Origin: Sporosarcina obsidiansis
GTDB taxonomy: Bacteria; Bacillota; Bacilli; Bacillales_A; Planococcaceae
Direction of reading: 5' to 3'
Length of the DNA stretch: 64,000 nt
Assembly (NCBI RefSeq): GCF_009651005.1
Contig: NZ_WHVW01000002.1
Coordinates: 337,920 to 401,919, forward strand
Shown here one piece after another: positions 46,189-54,857 of the stretch. Numbering within the stretch: position 1 is the first letter of the stretch; each line of letters begins with the position of its first letter. Position numbers and translations under genes: made by a program. The notes below the pieces were generated by a model that saw nothing but the letters and a program-made list of their open reading frames with translations, did not search any database and was not told the origin of the DNA.

Positions 46189-47397
46189 TTATTTAATACC
46201 ATTTTTACTTGCTAATTCTTTTAATGCTTCTACTTTATCGGTCTGCTCCCAAGGCAATTCGATATCAGTACGACCAAAATGACCATATGCAGCCGTTTGT
46301 TGGTAAATAGGACGACGTAGATCAAGCATCTTGATGATCCCTGCTGGTCGCAAGTCAAATAGTTCTCTAACGAACTCTACTAAGTGTGCTTCAGACAAAC
46401 GACCTGTATCAAATGTATTGATCGAGATCGAAACCGGACTCGCTACACCAATCGCGTAGGCAAGTTGAACTTCGCAGTGCTCTGCTAATCCCGCTGCCAC
46501 GATATTTTTCGCTACATAGCGAGCAGCATAAGACGCTGAACGATCAACCTTCGTTGCATCTTTACCAGAAAACGCACCGCCACCGTGGCGAGAATACCCA
46601 CCATACGTATCCACAATGATTTTCCGTCCAGTCAATCCAGCATCCCCTTGAGGACCCCCTACAACAAAACTTCCTGTAGGATTAATGAAGTATTTTGTCT
46701 GATCATCCAATAGACTTTCAGGTACCACTGCACCGATGACAACTTCTTTAATATCCTTCTCAATTTGTTCTAGTGTCGCTTCTGGATGATGCTGAGTCGA
46801 AATAACAATTGTATCAATACGCACAGGTTTGTTGTTTTCATCATACTCTACTGTTACTTGCGTTTTGCCGTCAGGACGTAAATACGGAATGATCTCTTCC
46901 TTACGAGCTTGCGCAAGACGTCGTGCCAGTTTATGAGAAAGACTAATTGGCAACGGCATTAATTCAGGTGTTTCATTACAAGCATAGCCAAACATTAATC
47001 CTTGGTCCCCTGCTCCAATGGCATCTAGTTCTTCATCTGACATATTTCCTTCACGCGCTTCCAATGCCACGTTGACACTAGCAGCAATTTCCGGTGATTG
47101 TTCATCAATCGAGGTCAAAACAGCAGACGTCTCATAATCAAAGCCATATTTTGCACGAGTATAGCCAATTTCTTTTACTGTATCACGGACTACTTTTGGA
47201 ATATCTACGTACGTAGTAGTTGTGATCTCACCCATTACTAAAACGAGACCTGTTGTAATACTTGTTTCACAAGCCACCCGAGCATTTGGATCTTCCTTTA
47301 ATATAGCATCTAAAATTGCATCTGAAATTTGGTCGCACATCTTGTCAGGATGGCCTTCAGTGACTGATTCTGATGTAAACAGTCGACGATTTGTCAT
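46189..47397 (-). CDS. metK: S-adenosylmethionine synthetase
   Basis: MetK, 402 aa, makes S-adenosylmethionine from methionine and ATP; cytoplasmic tetramer. Markers: [20 protein letters not shown] near the N-terminus, the hexapeptide GAGDQG, and the phosphate loop [12 protein letters not shown] at 47397 has AGGGGGAA upstream; the frame open to 47424 is leader. It is controlled by the SAM-I riboswitch at 47578-47697 and its terminator, so excess SAM switches it off. Confidence 0.97.
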   Translation of the reverse strand: MTNRRLFTSESVTEGHPDKMCDQISDAILDAILKEDPNARVACETSITTGLVLVMGEITTTTYVDIPKVVRDTVKEIGYTRAKYGFDYETSAVLTSIDEQSPEIAASVNVALEAREGNMSDEELDAIGAGDQGLMFGYACNETPELMPLPISLSHKLARRLAQARKEEIIPYLRPDGKTQVTVEYDENNKPVRIDTIVISTQHHPEATLEQIEKDIKEVVIGAVVPESLLDDQTKYFINPTGSFVVGGPQGDAGLTGRKIIVDTYGGYSRHGGGAFSGKDATKVDRSASYAARYVAKNIVAAGLAEHCEVQLAYAIGVASPVSISINTFDTGRLSEAHLVEFVRELFDLRPAGIIKMLDLRRPIYQQTAAYGHFGRTDIELPWEQTDKVEALKELASKNGIK

Positions 47398-47512
47398 TTT
47401 ATTTCCCCCTATTGTAAGCAGCATGATACGGTACTCTCATAAGTCCCTGGTAAAGTTCCACGCCTGAACCGACGTCAATCATATACCATAAGGATTCAGG
47501 GCTAGACAATAT

Positions 47513-47552
47513 AAAAAGCCTTCTACTCATATTCAATCCATGAGTAAAAGGC
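47513..47552 (-). terminator. Riboswitch-controlled intrinsic terminator of metK
   Basis: ATGCCTTTTACTCAT / ATGAGTAGAAGGC (minus strand) form the stem, followed by TTTTTAT. It lies between the SAM aptamer and the metK start and is the expression platform of the riboswitch. Confidence 0.88.
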
Positions 47553-47577
47553 ATGATTTCACGCGCAGCACCTTTCA

Positions 47578-47697
47578 CTCTTATCGTCCAAGGAATTTAA
47601 CCTTGCTTCAGGTTTGGCACCTTCGCGCAAGACAGCCGTCTTTTGCAGGTTGCCGGGTTTCACAGGGCCTGTACCCTCCACCAACTCGGGATAAGAG
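47578..47697 (-). ncRNA. SAM-I (S-box) riboswitch
   Basis: Minus-strand leader with closing helix P1 CTCTTATC / GATAAGAG, then the conserved GGTGGAGGG, AGGCCCTGTGAAACCCGGCA, and the kink-turn and pseudoknot region ending GGTGCCAAACCTG. All S-box landmarks are present. It controls metK by SAM-dependent transcription termination. Confidence 0.96.
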
Positions 47698-47796
47698 TAT
47701 CCGTTCATGTCACATAGTATAAAAAAGTTTTGATTTTGTCAAATTTTTTATACCAAATCACTTGAGTTTTTAATTAGTATAGATTATTATTCTTAA

Positions 47797-47807
47797 TGTG
47801 TTATACT
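47797..47807 (+). promoter_or_regulatory. CcpN-type operator at the pckA promoter
   Basis: TGTGTTATACT fits every position of the CcpN consensus TRTGHYATAYW known from B. subtilis gapB and pckA. It overlaps the probable -10 TATACT, 60 bases upstream of the pckA ATG, so it could repress gluconeogenesis on glycolytic carbon. Confidence 0.6.
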
Positions 47808-47866
47808 ATTTACGAATTAAGATGTTCTACTCAAATAAACGACTACGCAAAGGACGGTATGAAATT

Positions 47867-49453
47867 ATGATATCTGCAAAAATTGATGATAGCCTAAAAA
47901 GTCTTCTGACTGGAAGCAATGTAACAATACAAGCGTCTGTGCCAGAATTAATTGAAAAAGCAACTGCGAATGGTGAAGCTGAACTATCAGCAGACGGCGC
48001 GTTGACAGCACGCACAGGTAAATATACAGGACGCTCTCCGAAAGATAAATTTATCGTCGAAGATGCAGTATCTAAAGACAAAGTGGACTGGGGAAGTGTG
48101 AACCGTCCGATCTCTTCTGACGTATTTGAATCATTATACACGAAAGTCATCGATCATTTGAAACAAAAAGATGAACTATTTGTTTTCAAAGGGTTCGCTG
48201 GCGCCGATAAAGACTCCCAGCTTTCTATTCAAGTCATCAATGAATTAGCTTGGCAAAACTTGTTTGTTCACCAATTATTCATCCGTCCTACTGCAGAAGA
48301 GCTTCAATCGCACGAATCGCAATTCACGATCTTGGCTGCCCCTTCATTTAAAGCGGATCCAGAAGTGGATGGCACAAATTCAGAGACATTTATCATTGTG
48401 TCACTCGAAAAGCGAATTGTCTTAATTGGTGGAACGGAATATGCTGGAGAAATGAAAAAATCTATTTTCTCTGTAATGAACTTCTTGCTACCTGAACAAA
48501 ATATCTTGTCTATGCACTGTTCTGCAAACGTTGGAGAAGAAGGCGATGTTGCACTATTCTTCGGACTTTCAGGAACAGGTAAAACGACACTTTCTGCGGA
48601 TGCTAATCGCAAGCTAATCGGTGACGATGAGCATGGCTGGTCTGATAATGGTGTGTTCAACATCGAAGGTGGATGTTACGCGAAGTGCATTAACCTTTCT
48701 AAAGAAAAAGAGCCAGAAATCTTTGGTGCGATTCGTTTCGGTTCAGTTCTAGAAAACGTGGTATTGGATGGAGAAACACGCATTGCAGATTACGATGATA
48801 ATTCATTAACTGAAAATACACGTGCGGCATACCCGATCGAAAATATAGAAAACATTGTGACACCATCGGTTGCAGGACATCCTAAAAACATCATCTTCTT
48901 AACAGCTGATGCTTCTGGAGTGTTACCTCCTATCTCGATTTTATCTAAGGAACAAGCAATGTACCACTTCTTGAGTGGCTTTACATCTAAGCTTGCAGGA
49001 ACTGAGCGCGGTATTACAGTTCCGGAACCTACATTCTCTACATGCTTTGGTTCACCTTTCTTGCCACTTCCTGCTGCGACATACGCGGAAATGCTTGGTA
49101 AGAAAATCGACGAACACGGTGCGAAAGTCTTCCTTGTCAACACGGGCTGGACTGGTGGAGTTTATGGCGTTGGTAAACGCATGAACTTAGGCCACACACG
49201 TACTATGGTTCGAGCAGCAATTGCAGGAAAATTAGATAATGTAGAGACGAAAAAGAATGAAATTTTTGGTTTGGAAATGCCTCTTGAAATCGAAGGTGTA
49301 CCTAGTGAGGTACTACACCCACGCTATGCATGGGCTAATCCTGAAGAATATGATGCAGAAGCAAAGCGTCTTGCATCAGCGTTCCGTGAGAACTTTAAGA
49401 AGTTTGACCATGTTTCAGAAGACATCGCTATAAAAGGCGGTCCTATCGCTTAA
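47867..49453 (+). CDS. pckA: Phosphoenolpyruvate carboxykinase (ATP)
   Basis: Gluconeogenic enzyme of 528 aa that converts oxaloacetate and ATP to phosphoenolpyruvate, CO2 and ADP. The P-loop [13 protein letters not shown], the RSPKDKF substrate motif, the metal-binding [12 protein letters not shown] and the late [13 protein letters not shown] are all present. ATG at 47867 follows AAAGGACGG; the frame open to 47798 would include the promoter. It is divergent from metK and ends in a strong terminator. The CcpN-like box is upstream. Confidence 0.97.
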   Translation: MISAKIDDSLKSLLTGSNVTIQASVPELIEKATANGEAELSADGALTARTGKYTGRSPKDKFIVEDAVSKDKVDWGSVNRPISSDVFESLYTKVIDHLKQKDELFVFKGFAGADKDSQLSIQVINELAWQNLFVHQLFIRPTAEELQSHESQFTILAAPSFKADPEVDGTNSETFIIVSLEKRIVLIGGTEYAGEMKKSIFSVMNFLLPEQNILSMHCSANVGEEGDVALFFGLSGTGKTTLSADANRKLIGDDEHGWSDNGVFNIEGGCYAKCINLSKEKEPEIFGAIRFGSVLENVVLDGETRIADYDDNSLTENTRAAYPIENIENIVTPSVAGHPKNIIFLTADASGVLPPISILSKEQAMYHFLSGFTSKLAGTERGITVPEPTFSTCFGSPFLPLPAATYAEMLGKKIDEHGAKVFLVNTGWTGGVYGVGKRMNLGHTRTMVRAAIAGKLDNVETKKNEIFGLEMPLEIEGVPSEVLHPRYAWANPEEYDAEAKRLASAFRENFKKFDHVSEDIAIKGGPIA

Positions 49454-49462
49454 CTCACATGT

Positions 49463-49496
49463 AAAAGCCTTGCAGTTTCAACTGCAAGGCTTTTTT
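49463..49496 (+). terminator. Terminator between pckA and ytmA
   Basis: AAAAGCCTTGCAGT / ACTGCAAGGCTTTT is a perfect 14-bp stem with loop TTCA and a T-run on both strands. It ends pckA and also the convergent ytmA-ytkD transcript. Confidence 0.93.
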
Positions 49497-50262
49497 AATT
49501 CTGTCGTTTCATCCAATCTACTGCATCTTTTACGAGCTGCCTGTTCATTTTTGGTGGGATATAATGAGTGAACCCCTCTAAATACCACGTTTCGTATTCT
49601 TTATTTGCGTCACGGAGCGCATTTTCGAACAGAAGCGCTTGCTCAAATGAAACATTCGTATCCATTGTCCCATGGATGATCAAAACTGGAATGTTGATAT
49701 CCTGAATACGAAATAACGCTGTCCGCTCACGGTATGCATCCGGGTGATTGTTTGGCGTGCCTCCAATGACCCGTTTCATCATCCGTCGCATATCCTGCCG
49801 TTCCTTGTACGTAAACACAATGTCAGACACACCTGCCCAGGTCACCATTGAGGTCAGATCTTCTCGCAAAATCGCTGTCCATAATGCCATAATTCCTCCT
49901 CGGGAAAATGAAAATAGGTGAATTCGATCCGAATTGACTGTAGGTTGTTGTTTTAATACTTCGACACCCGCCACTGCGTCATTACGATCGTCTCCTCCAA
50001 ATTCATCCTTTCCTTCTCCCCCTCGATTGCCACGATAATAAGGAGCAAATACGACTACACCATGAGATGCAAATTGCGCAATTCGAGCAGGCCGGACCAT
50101 GCCGACATGTTGGATTCCTCCACGTAAATACAGCAAACCATCATAACGACCAGCAGCCTTTGGAGATGCTAACATTCCTTTCACCTGTAAGCCATCTGAA
50201 ACATACGTTACTTCTTCCAGTCGTACATTTGGGTTTGGTGAAGGATAGTCTTTGCGCTTCAC
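49495..50262 (-). CDS. ytmA: Alpha/beta hydrolase, prolyl-oligopeptidase-like (YtmA)
   Basis: A 255-aa S9-type hydrolase. The nucleophile Ser is in LFSFSRGGIMALW, the acid in IHGTMDTNVS, the His in EGFTHYIPP. The GTG at 50262 gives the start (M)KRKDYPSPNPNVRL, which matches B. subtilis YtmA, and has GGAG upstream; the frame open to 50289 overlaps ytkD. It begins 10 bases after the ytkD stop, so both are one operon, and its position next to pckA also matches the B. subtilis order. It is likely a peptidase or esterase of small substrates. Confidence 0.87.
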   Translation of the reverse strand: MKRKDYPSPNPNVRLEEVTYVSDGLQVKGMLASPKAAGRYDGLLYLRGGIQHVGMVRPARIAQFASHGVVVFAPYYRGNRGGEGKDEFGGDDRNDAVAGVEVLKQQPTVNSDRIHLFSFSRGGIMALWTAILREDLTSMVTWAGVSDIVFTYKERQDMRRMMKRVIGGTPNNHPDAYRERTALFRIQDINIPVLIIHGTMDTNVSFEQALLFENALRDANKEYETWYLEGFTHYIPPKMNRQLVKDAVDWMKRQN

Positions 50263-50272
50263 GATATCTCCA

Positions 50273-50740
50273 TTAGTGTGTAAGAGCATTCGCTTCCACC
50301 CACTTCCTTAGCTCCCCCATCCCCTTATCTTTCATATGGAAGCTGAGTTCTTTACAAGTATCTAGCTCAGCATCTGTCATCCATATGATACCTTCTGTTT
50401 CCATTAAGTTGTAATCTGTTTCTATATGGACGACCTCTCCTGTGAATACTTGTTTACAGAAAGGCGGATCAGTAAAGACAACATACTCCGCAAATGGTTG
50501 TACATTTTCAATCACCACACCCGTTTCTTCCATCGTTTCCCGGATAGCTGCTTGTCTAATTGATTCGCCTGGCTCTGCCTTTCCACCTGGAAATTCGATT
50601 CCCCGTATCCGATGTTTTGTCAATAGCCACCGATCTAAATGCTTGATGACGACAAGAACATGGCGGGCTTCGATATCGTGTTGATTTGGTCCGAATGAAA
50701 GTTCAACATTGGCCCCATTTAAGTCTTCAAATTTCAACAT
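50273..50740 (-). CDS. ytkD: Nudix hydrolase (YtkD-like nucleoside triphosphate phosphohydrolase)
   Basis: A 155-aa Nudix enzyme. The Nudix box GKAEPGESIRQAAIRETMEE follows the pattern GX5EX7REUXEEXGU. ATG at 50740 (MLKFEDLN) fits the B. subtilis YtkD N-terminus and follows AAAGGAC; the longer frame to 50791 is not supported. B. subtilis YtkD hydrolyses 8-oxo-dGTP and other nucleotides, which protects from oxidative damage. It stands upstream of ytmA. Confidence 0.85.
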   Translation of the reverse strand: MLKFEDLNGANVELSFGPNQHDIEARHVLVVIKHLDRWLLTKHRIRGIEFPGGKAEPGESIRQAAIRETMEETGVVIENVQPFAEYVVFTDPPFCKQVFTGEVVHIETDYNLMETEGIIWMTDAELDTCKELSFHMKDKGMGELRKWVEANALTH

Positions 50741-50787
50741 ATAGCTCACGTCCTTTCCTATAGTGTAGCGGAAAGGTGCGCGATGAA

Positions 50788-51102
50788 TCAACGAAAGAAA
50801 GGCAACTTTTCAATAAAGCGTTTAGAATCCTCATCTGTATATTCATGAATCAAGGCATATACTTTCATCATTCGACGGTCAATATCATGGTTGTCCCGAT
50901 CATAATGGTACTGAATATAAGGTAAGTGGGCACGTAAGAAGTTTCGAAATTCCAAGTGGTCGATTTGGGTAAATAATTGCTCAAAAATGGGGAAAGCTTC
51001 TTTTGTAACTTCTATTTTATATTCCCACGGTGATGCGTAAGGGTCGCCTGAAACTTGCTGGTGGGCGACTGATACATACATAGTATACGTTTGCTCGCTC
51101 AT
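50788..51102 (-). CDS. Conserved protein of unknown function (YtmB-like)
   Basis: A 104-aa cytoplasmic protein with a pattern common in Bacillales (SGDPYASPWEYKIEVTKEAF, then LPYIQYHYDRDNHDIDRRMM). ATG at 51102 follows AGGA; the frame open to 51213 overlaps a terminator and is not likely. It lies upstream of ytkD with about 50 bases between, so co-transcription is possible. I think it corresponds to the small gene next to ytmA in B. subtilis, but that name is a guess. No function known. Confidence 0.72.
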   Translation of the reverse strand: MSEQTYTMYVSVAHQQVSGDPYASPWEYKIEVTKEAFPIFEQLFTQIDHLEFRNFLRAHLPYIQYHYDRDNHDIDRRMMKVYALIHEYTDEDSKRFIEKLPFFR

Positions 51103-51204
51103 AACCATCCTACTTTCTTTTTTCGTAGCATGGCTTGATTTTATTAAATTATCCATTTTATAAAAAGGTAGACCGGTGCCGTATGTATTTGTGTGTGAAT
51201 GATG

Positions 51205-51244
51205 AAAAAACAAGTGACAAAAACTACTAACGTCACTTGTTTTT
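51205..51244 (-). terminator. Terminator after malic enzyme gene
   Basis: AAAAACAAGTGAC / GTCACTTGTTTTT is a 13-bp stem with T-runs on both strands. It lies just after the malic enzyme stop on the minus strand. Confidence 0.88.
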
Positions 51245-51270
51245 ATTACACAATTATTTAGATCATACGA

Positions 51271-52593
51271 TTATTTACCTTGTTCTTCATAGACGACTCT
51301 CTCCACGGCCAATGCAACATTCATATGAACATTTGGATCTAGTGGATGAGGTACTAAGTCATCACGTTTTGTGCTTTCTACGATCGCGAGAGCTGCTGCG
51401 ATGAGCATTGGATAGGTGATGGCTTTTGCATTTGCGTTCAGCGCACCACGGAAGATACCTGGGAATCCAAGAACATTATTGACTAAGCGCCCGTCTGCTG
51501 CATACGCTGCACCCGCCTCCAATGCTACGTCAGGTTGAATTTCCGCATTTGGATTCGATAAAGCCAAAATAATTTGCCCTTTGCGAACCATCTCTGGTTT
51601 AATCAAGTTCGCTACGCCTGTGGTTGCAATGACAATATCACAAGTCTGCATAATCTCTTCCATTGAATCGACAACGGTTCCACCAAACTTCGCCAGCATG
51701 TCCTGAGCTTTCGGATTTGGATCTGTACCCTTCATTTCTTGCACACCATAGGCCATAAACATCCTACTGATCGCGAGACCTGCCGCACCTAAACCGATCT
51801 GTCCTACTTTTGAATTGGATAGATCGACACCGACATGCTTGCATGCAGTCAGTGCAGCCGCTAATGCAACAACTGCCGTACCATGCTGATCATCATGCAT
51901 CACAGGGATCGGAAGTTCATTTTTCAGACGTTCTTCGATTTCAAAACAATGTGGAGATCCAATATCCTCTAATAAGATAGCGCCAAATCCTTGGTGAATA
52001 TGTTTTACGGTTTTTACCACTTCATCAGGATCGCTCGTATCTAATAAAATAGGAATTCCACTAATGCCGACAAATTGATCAAACAGCACAGCTTTTCCTT
52101 CCATCACCGGCATGCCCGCGACTGGACCTATGTTACCTAAACCTAAAATGGCGGTTCCATCCGTTACGATGGCCACTGTATTCGAAATACCAGTAAAGTA
52201 ATTCGCTTGCTCTGGATCTTCCTGAATCGTTTTACAAACATTCGCAACGCCTGGTGTATACACTCTCCGTAAATCTGCGAGCGAGCGAATTTCGAGACTA
52301 GCTTTCATATGAATTTTTCCACCTTCATGCGCTTGAAGGACATCATCCGTCACAGCATGAACTTTAATACCGCCTTTTAAATTTTCAATTGCTTCCACAA
52401 TTTGCGCTAAGTGGTCCTTATCATTGCATTGCAGCGCAATTTCTCTGATGGTGGATACCGTCCCTACTTTGATGGTCTGGATATCGCCGATGTCGCCGCT
52501 CAATTGCCCAATTGCCATCGTCACTTTCCCTAAATTACCAGGTTTAGAAGGCGTTTCGATAATTAAATTGCGTAAATATTGGCCTTGTGCCAT
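51271..52593 (-). CDS. Malic enzyme with N-terminal ACT domain
   Basis: Oxidative decarboxylase of malate to pyruvate, 440 aa. An N-terminal ACT regulatory domain (about 1-80: LIIETPSKPGNLGKVTMAIG) precedes the malic domain with YTPGVANVCK (catalytic Tyr), VTDGTAILGLGNIGP, the metal-binding EDIGSPHCF and HDDQHGTA, and the nucleotide-binding domain (GLGAAGLAISRM). The ACT domain suggests feedback by a small ligand, perhaps an amino acid. It is monocistronic. Beside pckA, it links malate and pyruvate pools. NAD versus NADP preference is not decided. Confidence 0.93.
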   Translation of the reverse strand: MAQGQYLRNLIIETPSKPGNLGKVTMAIGQLSGDIGDIQTIKVGTVSTIREIALQCNDKDHLAQIVEAIENLKGGIKVHAVTDDVLQAHEGGKIHMKASLEIRSLADLRRVYTPGVANVCKTIQEDPEQANYFTGISNTVAIVTDGTAILGLGNIGPVAGMPVMEGKAVLFDQFVGISGIPILLDTSDPDEVVKTVKHIHQGFGAILLEDIGSPHCFEIEERLKNELPIPVMHDDQHGTAVVALAAALTACKHVGVDLSNSKVGQIGLGAAGLAISRMFMAYGVQEMKGTDPNPKAQDMLAKFGGTVVDSMEEIMQTCDIVIATTGVANLIKPEMVRKGQIILALSNPNAEIQPDVALEAGAAYAADGRLVNNVLGFPGIFRGALNANAKAITYPMLIAAALAIVESTKRDDLVPHPLDPNVHMNVALAVERVVYEEQGK

Positions 52594-52660
52594 AGTCCCT
52601 CTACCTCCTACTCATTATATATTCTCCACAGTTCTTCTGTTTGATTCCATCACTAACAAG

Positions 52661-52698
52661 AAAAAACACACATCTCCAATCATACGAGATGTGTGTTT
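52661..52698 (-). terminator. Terminator after YjfB-like gene
   Basis: AAACACACATCTC / GAGATGTGTGTTT is a perfect 13-bp stem; on the minus strand it is followed by TTTTCTTG. It ends the small gene at 52704-52886. Confidence 0.9.
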
Positions 52699-52703
52699 CG
52701 CAA

Positions 52704-52886
52704 TCAAGCCTTGATATCTACGGACGCCCCTTTATGAGGGTGCGGCGCAACAGGCTGGCTGTCCAAATTATTCAGCATTTCAGCCACAGCAGAAGTTTCC
52801 ATTGAAAGAGCCTTGGTCATTACACTCATTTGAACGGTTGATTGCAAGCTTCTCAACTGACTGGACATTATTGAATTGATATCCAT
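52704..52886 (-). CDS. YjfB-like small putative motility protein
   Basis: A 60-aa protein starting MDINSIMSSQ, with a long hydrophilic helix (SLQSTVQMSVMTKALSMETS) and a conserved end APHPHKGASVDIKA, which is the YjfB/putative-motility-protein pattern. ATG at 52886 follows GGAAGGAG eight bases upstream. The family is often in flagellar regulons, but no flagellar gene is nearby. Its role is undetermined. Confidence 0.75.
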   Translation of the reverse strand: MDINSIMSSQLRSLQSTVQMSVMTKALSMETSAVAEMLNNLDSQPVAPHPHKGASVDIKA

Positions 52887-52950
52887 TTCGTTCACTCCTT
52901 CCTACTATTCACTTCTTACTATCGGCTGTTTTCACGCGGAATGAAGTGTT

Positions 52951-53400
52951 TCACTCATTTGTTTCGCCTAAAAATGCATTCAGCATCCATTGATGTTTCT
53001 CGATGCTCTGATAAATCGCATTCAGTATATCTTCTGTCATATCATCTTTATCTTTCGCTGCAAGGTCCATTCCTTTTTTAAGTGACTTCATAATTTTATC
53101 AAAATCATCTACTAATGCTTGTACCATATCGTTTGCTTTTTCCGTGCCTTTTGCTTCATCCACTACAGAACTTTGCAAATGCTCTTGTAAAGTAGCAGTC
53201 GGCTCGCCGCCTAACGTCAATATACGTTCTGCAATTTCATCCATATGTTCTGTTGCTTCGTTATATAACTCTTCAAATTTTGCATGCAGTGTAAAAAATT
53301 GATTTCCTTTTACATACCAATGAAAATTATGCAGTTTTGCATACATGACCGACCAGGTAGATACTTGCTTGTTCAACTCTTGAATTAGTTCCTTAGACAT
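52951..53400 (-). CDS. dps: Dps-family ferritin-like DNA-protecting protein
   Basis: A 149-aa four-helix protein forming dodecamers that store iron and shield DNA from peroxide. The intersubunit ferroxidase residues are visible: HNFHWYVKG (His), and the acidic HAKFEELYNEATEHMDEIAERIL motif split as FEELYNEATEHMDEIAER. ATG follows AGGAGTG. The upstream DNA has a sigma-B-like promoter, in line with general-stress control of dps in Bacillus. It is divergent from yidD. Confidence 0.93.
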   Translation of the reverse strand: MSKELIQELNKQVSTWSVMYAKLHNFHWYVKGNQFFTLHAKFEELYNEATEHMDEIAERILTLGGEPTATLQEHLQSSVVDEAKGTEKANDMVQALVDDFDKIMKSLKKGMDLAAKDKDDMTEDILNAIYQSIEKHQWMLNAFLGETNE

Positions 53401-53444
53401 AAAAAAACACTCCTCTAATCGATTTTAAGCTTCTCTCTGTTAAT

Positions 53445-53470
53445 TTACCACTTGAGTCGGTAAACTAAAC
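53445..53470 (-). promoter_or_regulatory. Sigma-B-like promoter of dps
   Basis: On the minus strand GTTTAG, 14 bases, then TGGTAA resemble the sigma-B consensus GTTTAA-N12-15-GGGTAT. It is 45 bases upstream of the dps ATG. The element also contains the inverted repeat TTTACC / GGTAAA. Confidence 0.5.
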
Positions 53471-53495
53471 CTAATAAATCGAAAGGTGATTTTAT

Positions 53496-53720
53496 ATGCT
53501 AAAAAAAATCTTATTACAACTAATTCGTTTTTACCAAAAATTCATTTCACCTTTGTCTCCGCCATCTTGCCGTTTTTATCCCACTTGCTCCCATTATGGA
53601 GTGGAGGCGATTGAAACACACGGTGCCATAAAAGGCAGCTGGCTTGCTGTAAAGAGAATTTTAAAATGTCATCCTTTTCATAAAGGTGGGTATGATCCAG
53701 TACCCCATAAAAAACTTTAA
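53496..53720 (+). CDS. yidD: Membrane protein insertion efficiency factor YidD
   Basis: A 74-aa peripheral membrane protein with the family pattern [34 protein letters not shown] and [13 protein letters not shown]. It assists the YidC insertase. ATG follows AAAGGTG. It is B. subtilis YtjA by sequence and neighbourhood. Single gene, divergent from dps. Confidence 0.94.
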   Translation: MLKKILLQLIRFYQKFISPLSPPSCRFYPTCSHYGVEAIETHGAIKGSWLAVKRILKCHPFHKGGYDPVPHKKL

Positions 53721-53752
53721 CATAAAGTAAGGTACATATTTTGCAATCAAGG

Positions 53753-53817
53753 TTGCATTCACAAAAAGAATCTTGTATGATGAGTAACAGTTATCTAAAT
53801 AGTAATCATTCCTATTA
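53753..53817 (+). promoter_or_regulatory. Promoter and Zur-type box ahead of zinc-binding lipoprotein
   Basis: TTGCAT (53753-53758), a 17-base spacer and TATGAT (53776-53781) form a good sigma-A promoter. Right after the start region lies AAATAGTAATCATTCCTATT (53797-53816), an imperfect version of the Zur box AAATCGTAATNATTACGATTT. It would repress the gene when zinc is plentiful. Confidence 0.65.
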
Positions 53818-53838
53818 ACATGATGGAGGCTTTTATTG

Positions 53839-54831
53839 ATGAAAAATCGTTTAGTACTAGTAACTGTTGCTATTCTGCTTATTTTGAGTGGATGCACCAA
53901 CAAAAAAGTGGAGGAAAAAGAAACCCCAACATCCGATCAATTACTTATTTACACAACAGTCTATCCTCTGCAATATTTTACAGAGCGTATTGGCGGGGAG
54001 TTTGTGGACGTCCAATCCATTTATCCACCCGGAACAGATGAGCATGTGTTCGAACCAACTCAAAAAGATATGATGTCACTTGCAAAAGCAGATTTGTTCT
54101 TTTATATCGGACTTGGTTTAGAAGGATTCGTTCAGAAAACCGAAAAAACCTTACAGAATGAAAATGTACGACTTGTATCCATCGCGGATGATATAGACCC
54201 AGAAGAATTGGAGCCTGGGCATTCTCATGAAGGGGAAGCTCACGAAGAGGAAGGCCATGATACTGAACATGAAGAAGAGAACCATGATGGACATGACCAT
54301 GATTCCACAGTCGACCCGCATGTTTGGATCTCGCCTTATATAAGTACTTTGCTTGCTGAGAAAATTAAAGAAGAGTTATCTGTTGAACTCCCAGAACATG
54401 CAGATCAATTCCAAAAAAACTTCGAAACTCTTTATGATGAATTAGAAGGATTGGATCGTCAATTTAAAACAATGGCAGACGCAGCACCCAATAAAACCTT
54501 CTTTGTTTCTCATGATGCATTTGGCTATTTAGCTAAAACATATGGATTACAACAACTTGCAGTCTCCGGCTTGGATTCGCAAAATGAGCCTTCTCAAAAA
54601 CAACTAGCAGAACTAGTCCATGAGGCAAAAGAGAAAAAGATTCATTATATTTTATTTGAACAAAATGTAAGTTCAAAACTAGCAGAAGTCATTCAGAAGG
54701 AAATTGGTGCTGAAACAATGACTTTGCATAATTTAAGTGTATTGACAGAAGAAGATCTCGATAACAAAGAAGATTATTTTTCGCTAATGGAACATAATTT
54801 ACAAGTATTAGAGAAAGCATTAAGCAACTAA
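53839..54831 (+). CDS. znuA: Zinc ABC transporter substrate-binding lipoprotein (ZnuA/AdcA-like)
   Basis: A 330-aa surface lipoprotein. Signal peptide with lipobox LILSGC at the N-terminus; then a cluster A-I metal-binding fold. The zinc ligands are His in GTDEHVFEPT, His in DPHVWISP, His in SHDAFGYLA and a later Glu/Asp. A His/Glu-rich loop (about residues 130-155, HSHEGEAHEEEGHDTEHEEE) is typical of zinc-specific members. ATG at 53839 follows GGAGG. The ATPase and permease genes are not adjacent, so it must use an ABC system encoded elsewhere. Confidence 0.92.
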   Translation: MKNRLVLVTVAILLILSGCTNKKVEEKETPTSDQLLIYTTVYPLQYFTERIGGEFVDVQSIYPPGTDEHVFEPTQKDMMSLAKADLFFYIGLGLEGFVQKTEKTLQNENVRLVSIADDIDPEELEPGHSHEGEAHEEEGHDTEHEEENHDGHDHDSTVDPHVWISPYISTLLAEKIKEELSVELPEHADQFQKNFETLYDELEGLDRQFKTMADAAPNKTFFVSHDAFGYLAKTYGLQQLAVSGLDSQNEPSQKQLAELVHEAKEKKIHYILFEQNVSSKLAEVIQKEIGAETMTLHNLSVLTEEDLDNKEDYFSLMEHNLQVLEKALSN

Positions 54832-54857
54832 CAGTGGAATTTATTCCACTGTTTTTT
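54830..54857 (+). terminator. Terminator between znuA and menE
   Basis: AACAGTGGAAT / ATTCCACTGTT form an 11-bp stem with loop TT and a tail of seven T. It serves znuA and could serve menE on the other strand. Confidence 0.9.

Noticed and set aside
47540..47722. Plus-strand open frame over the metK leader
   Set aside because: It is the reverse complement of the SAM-I riboswitch, whose conserved RNA elements explain the sequence.
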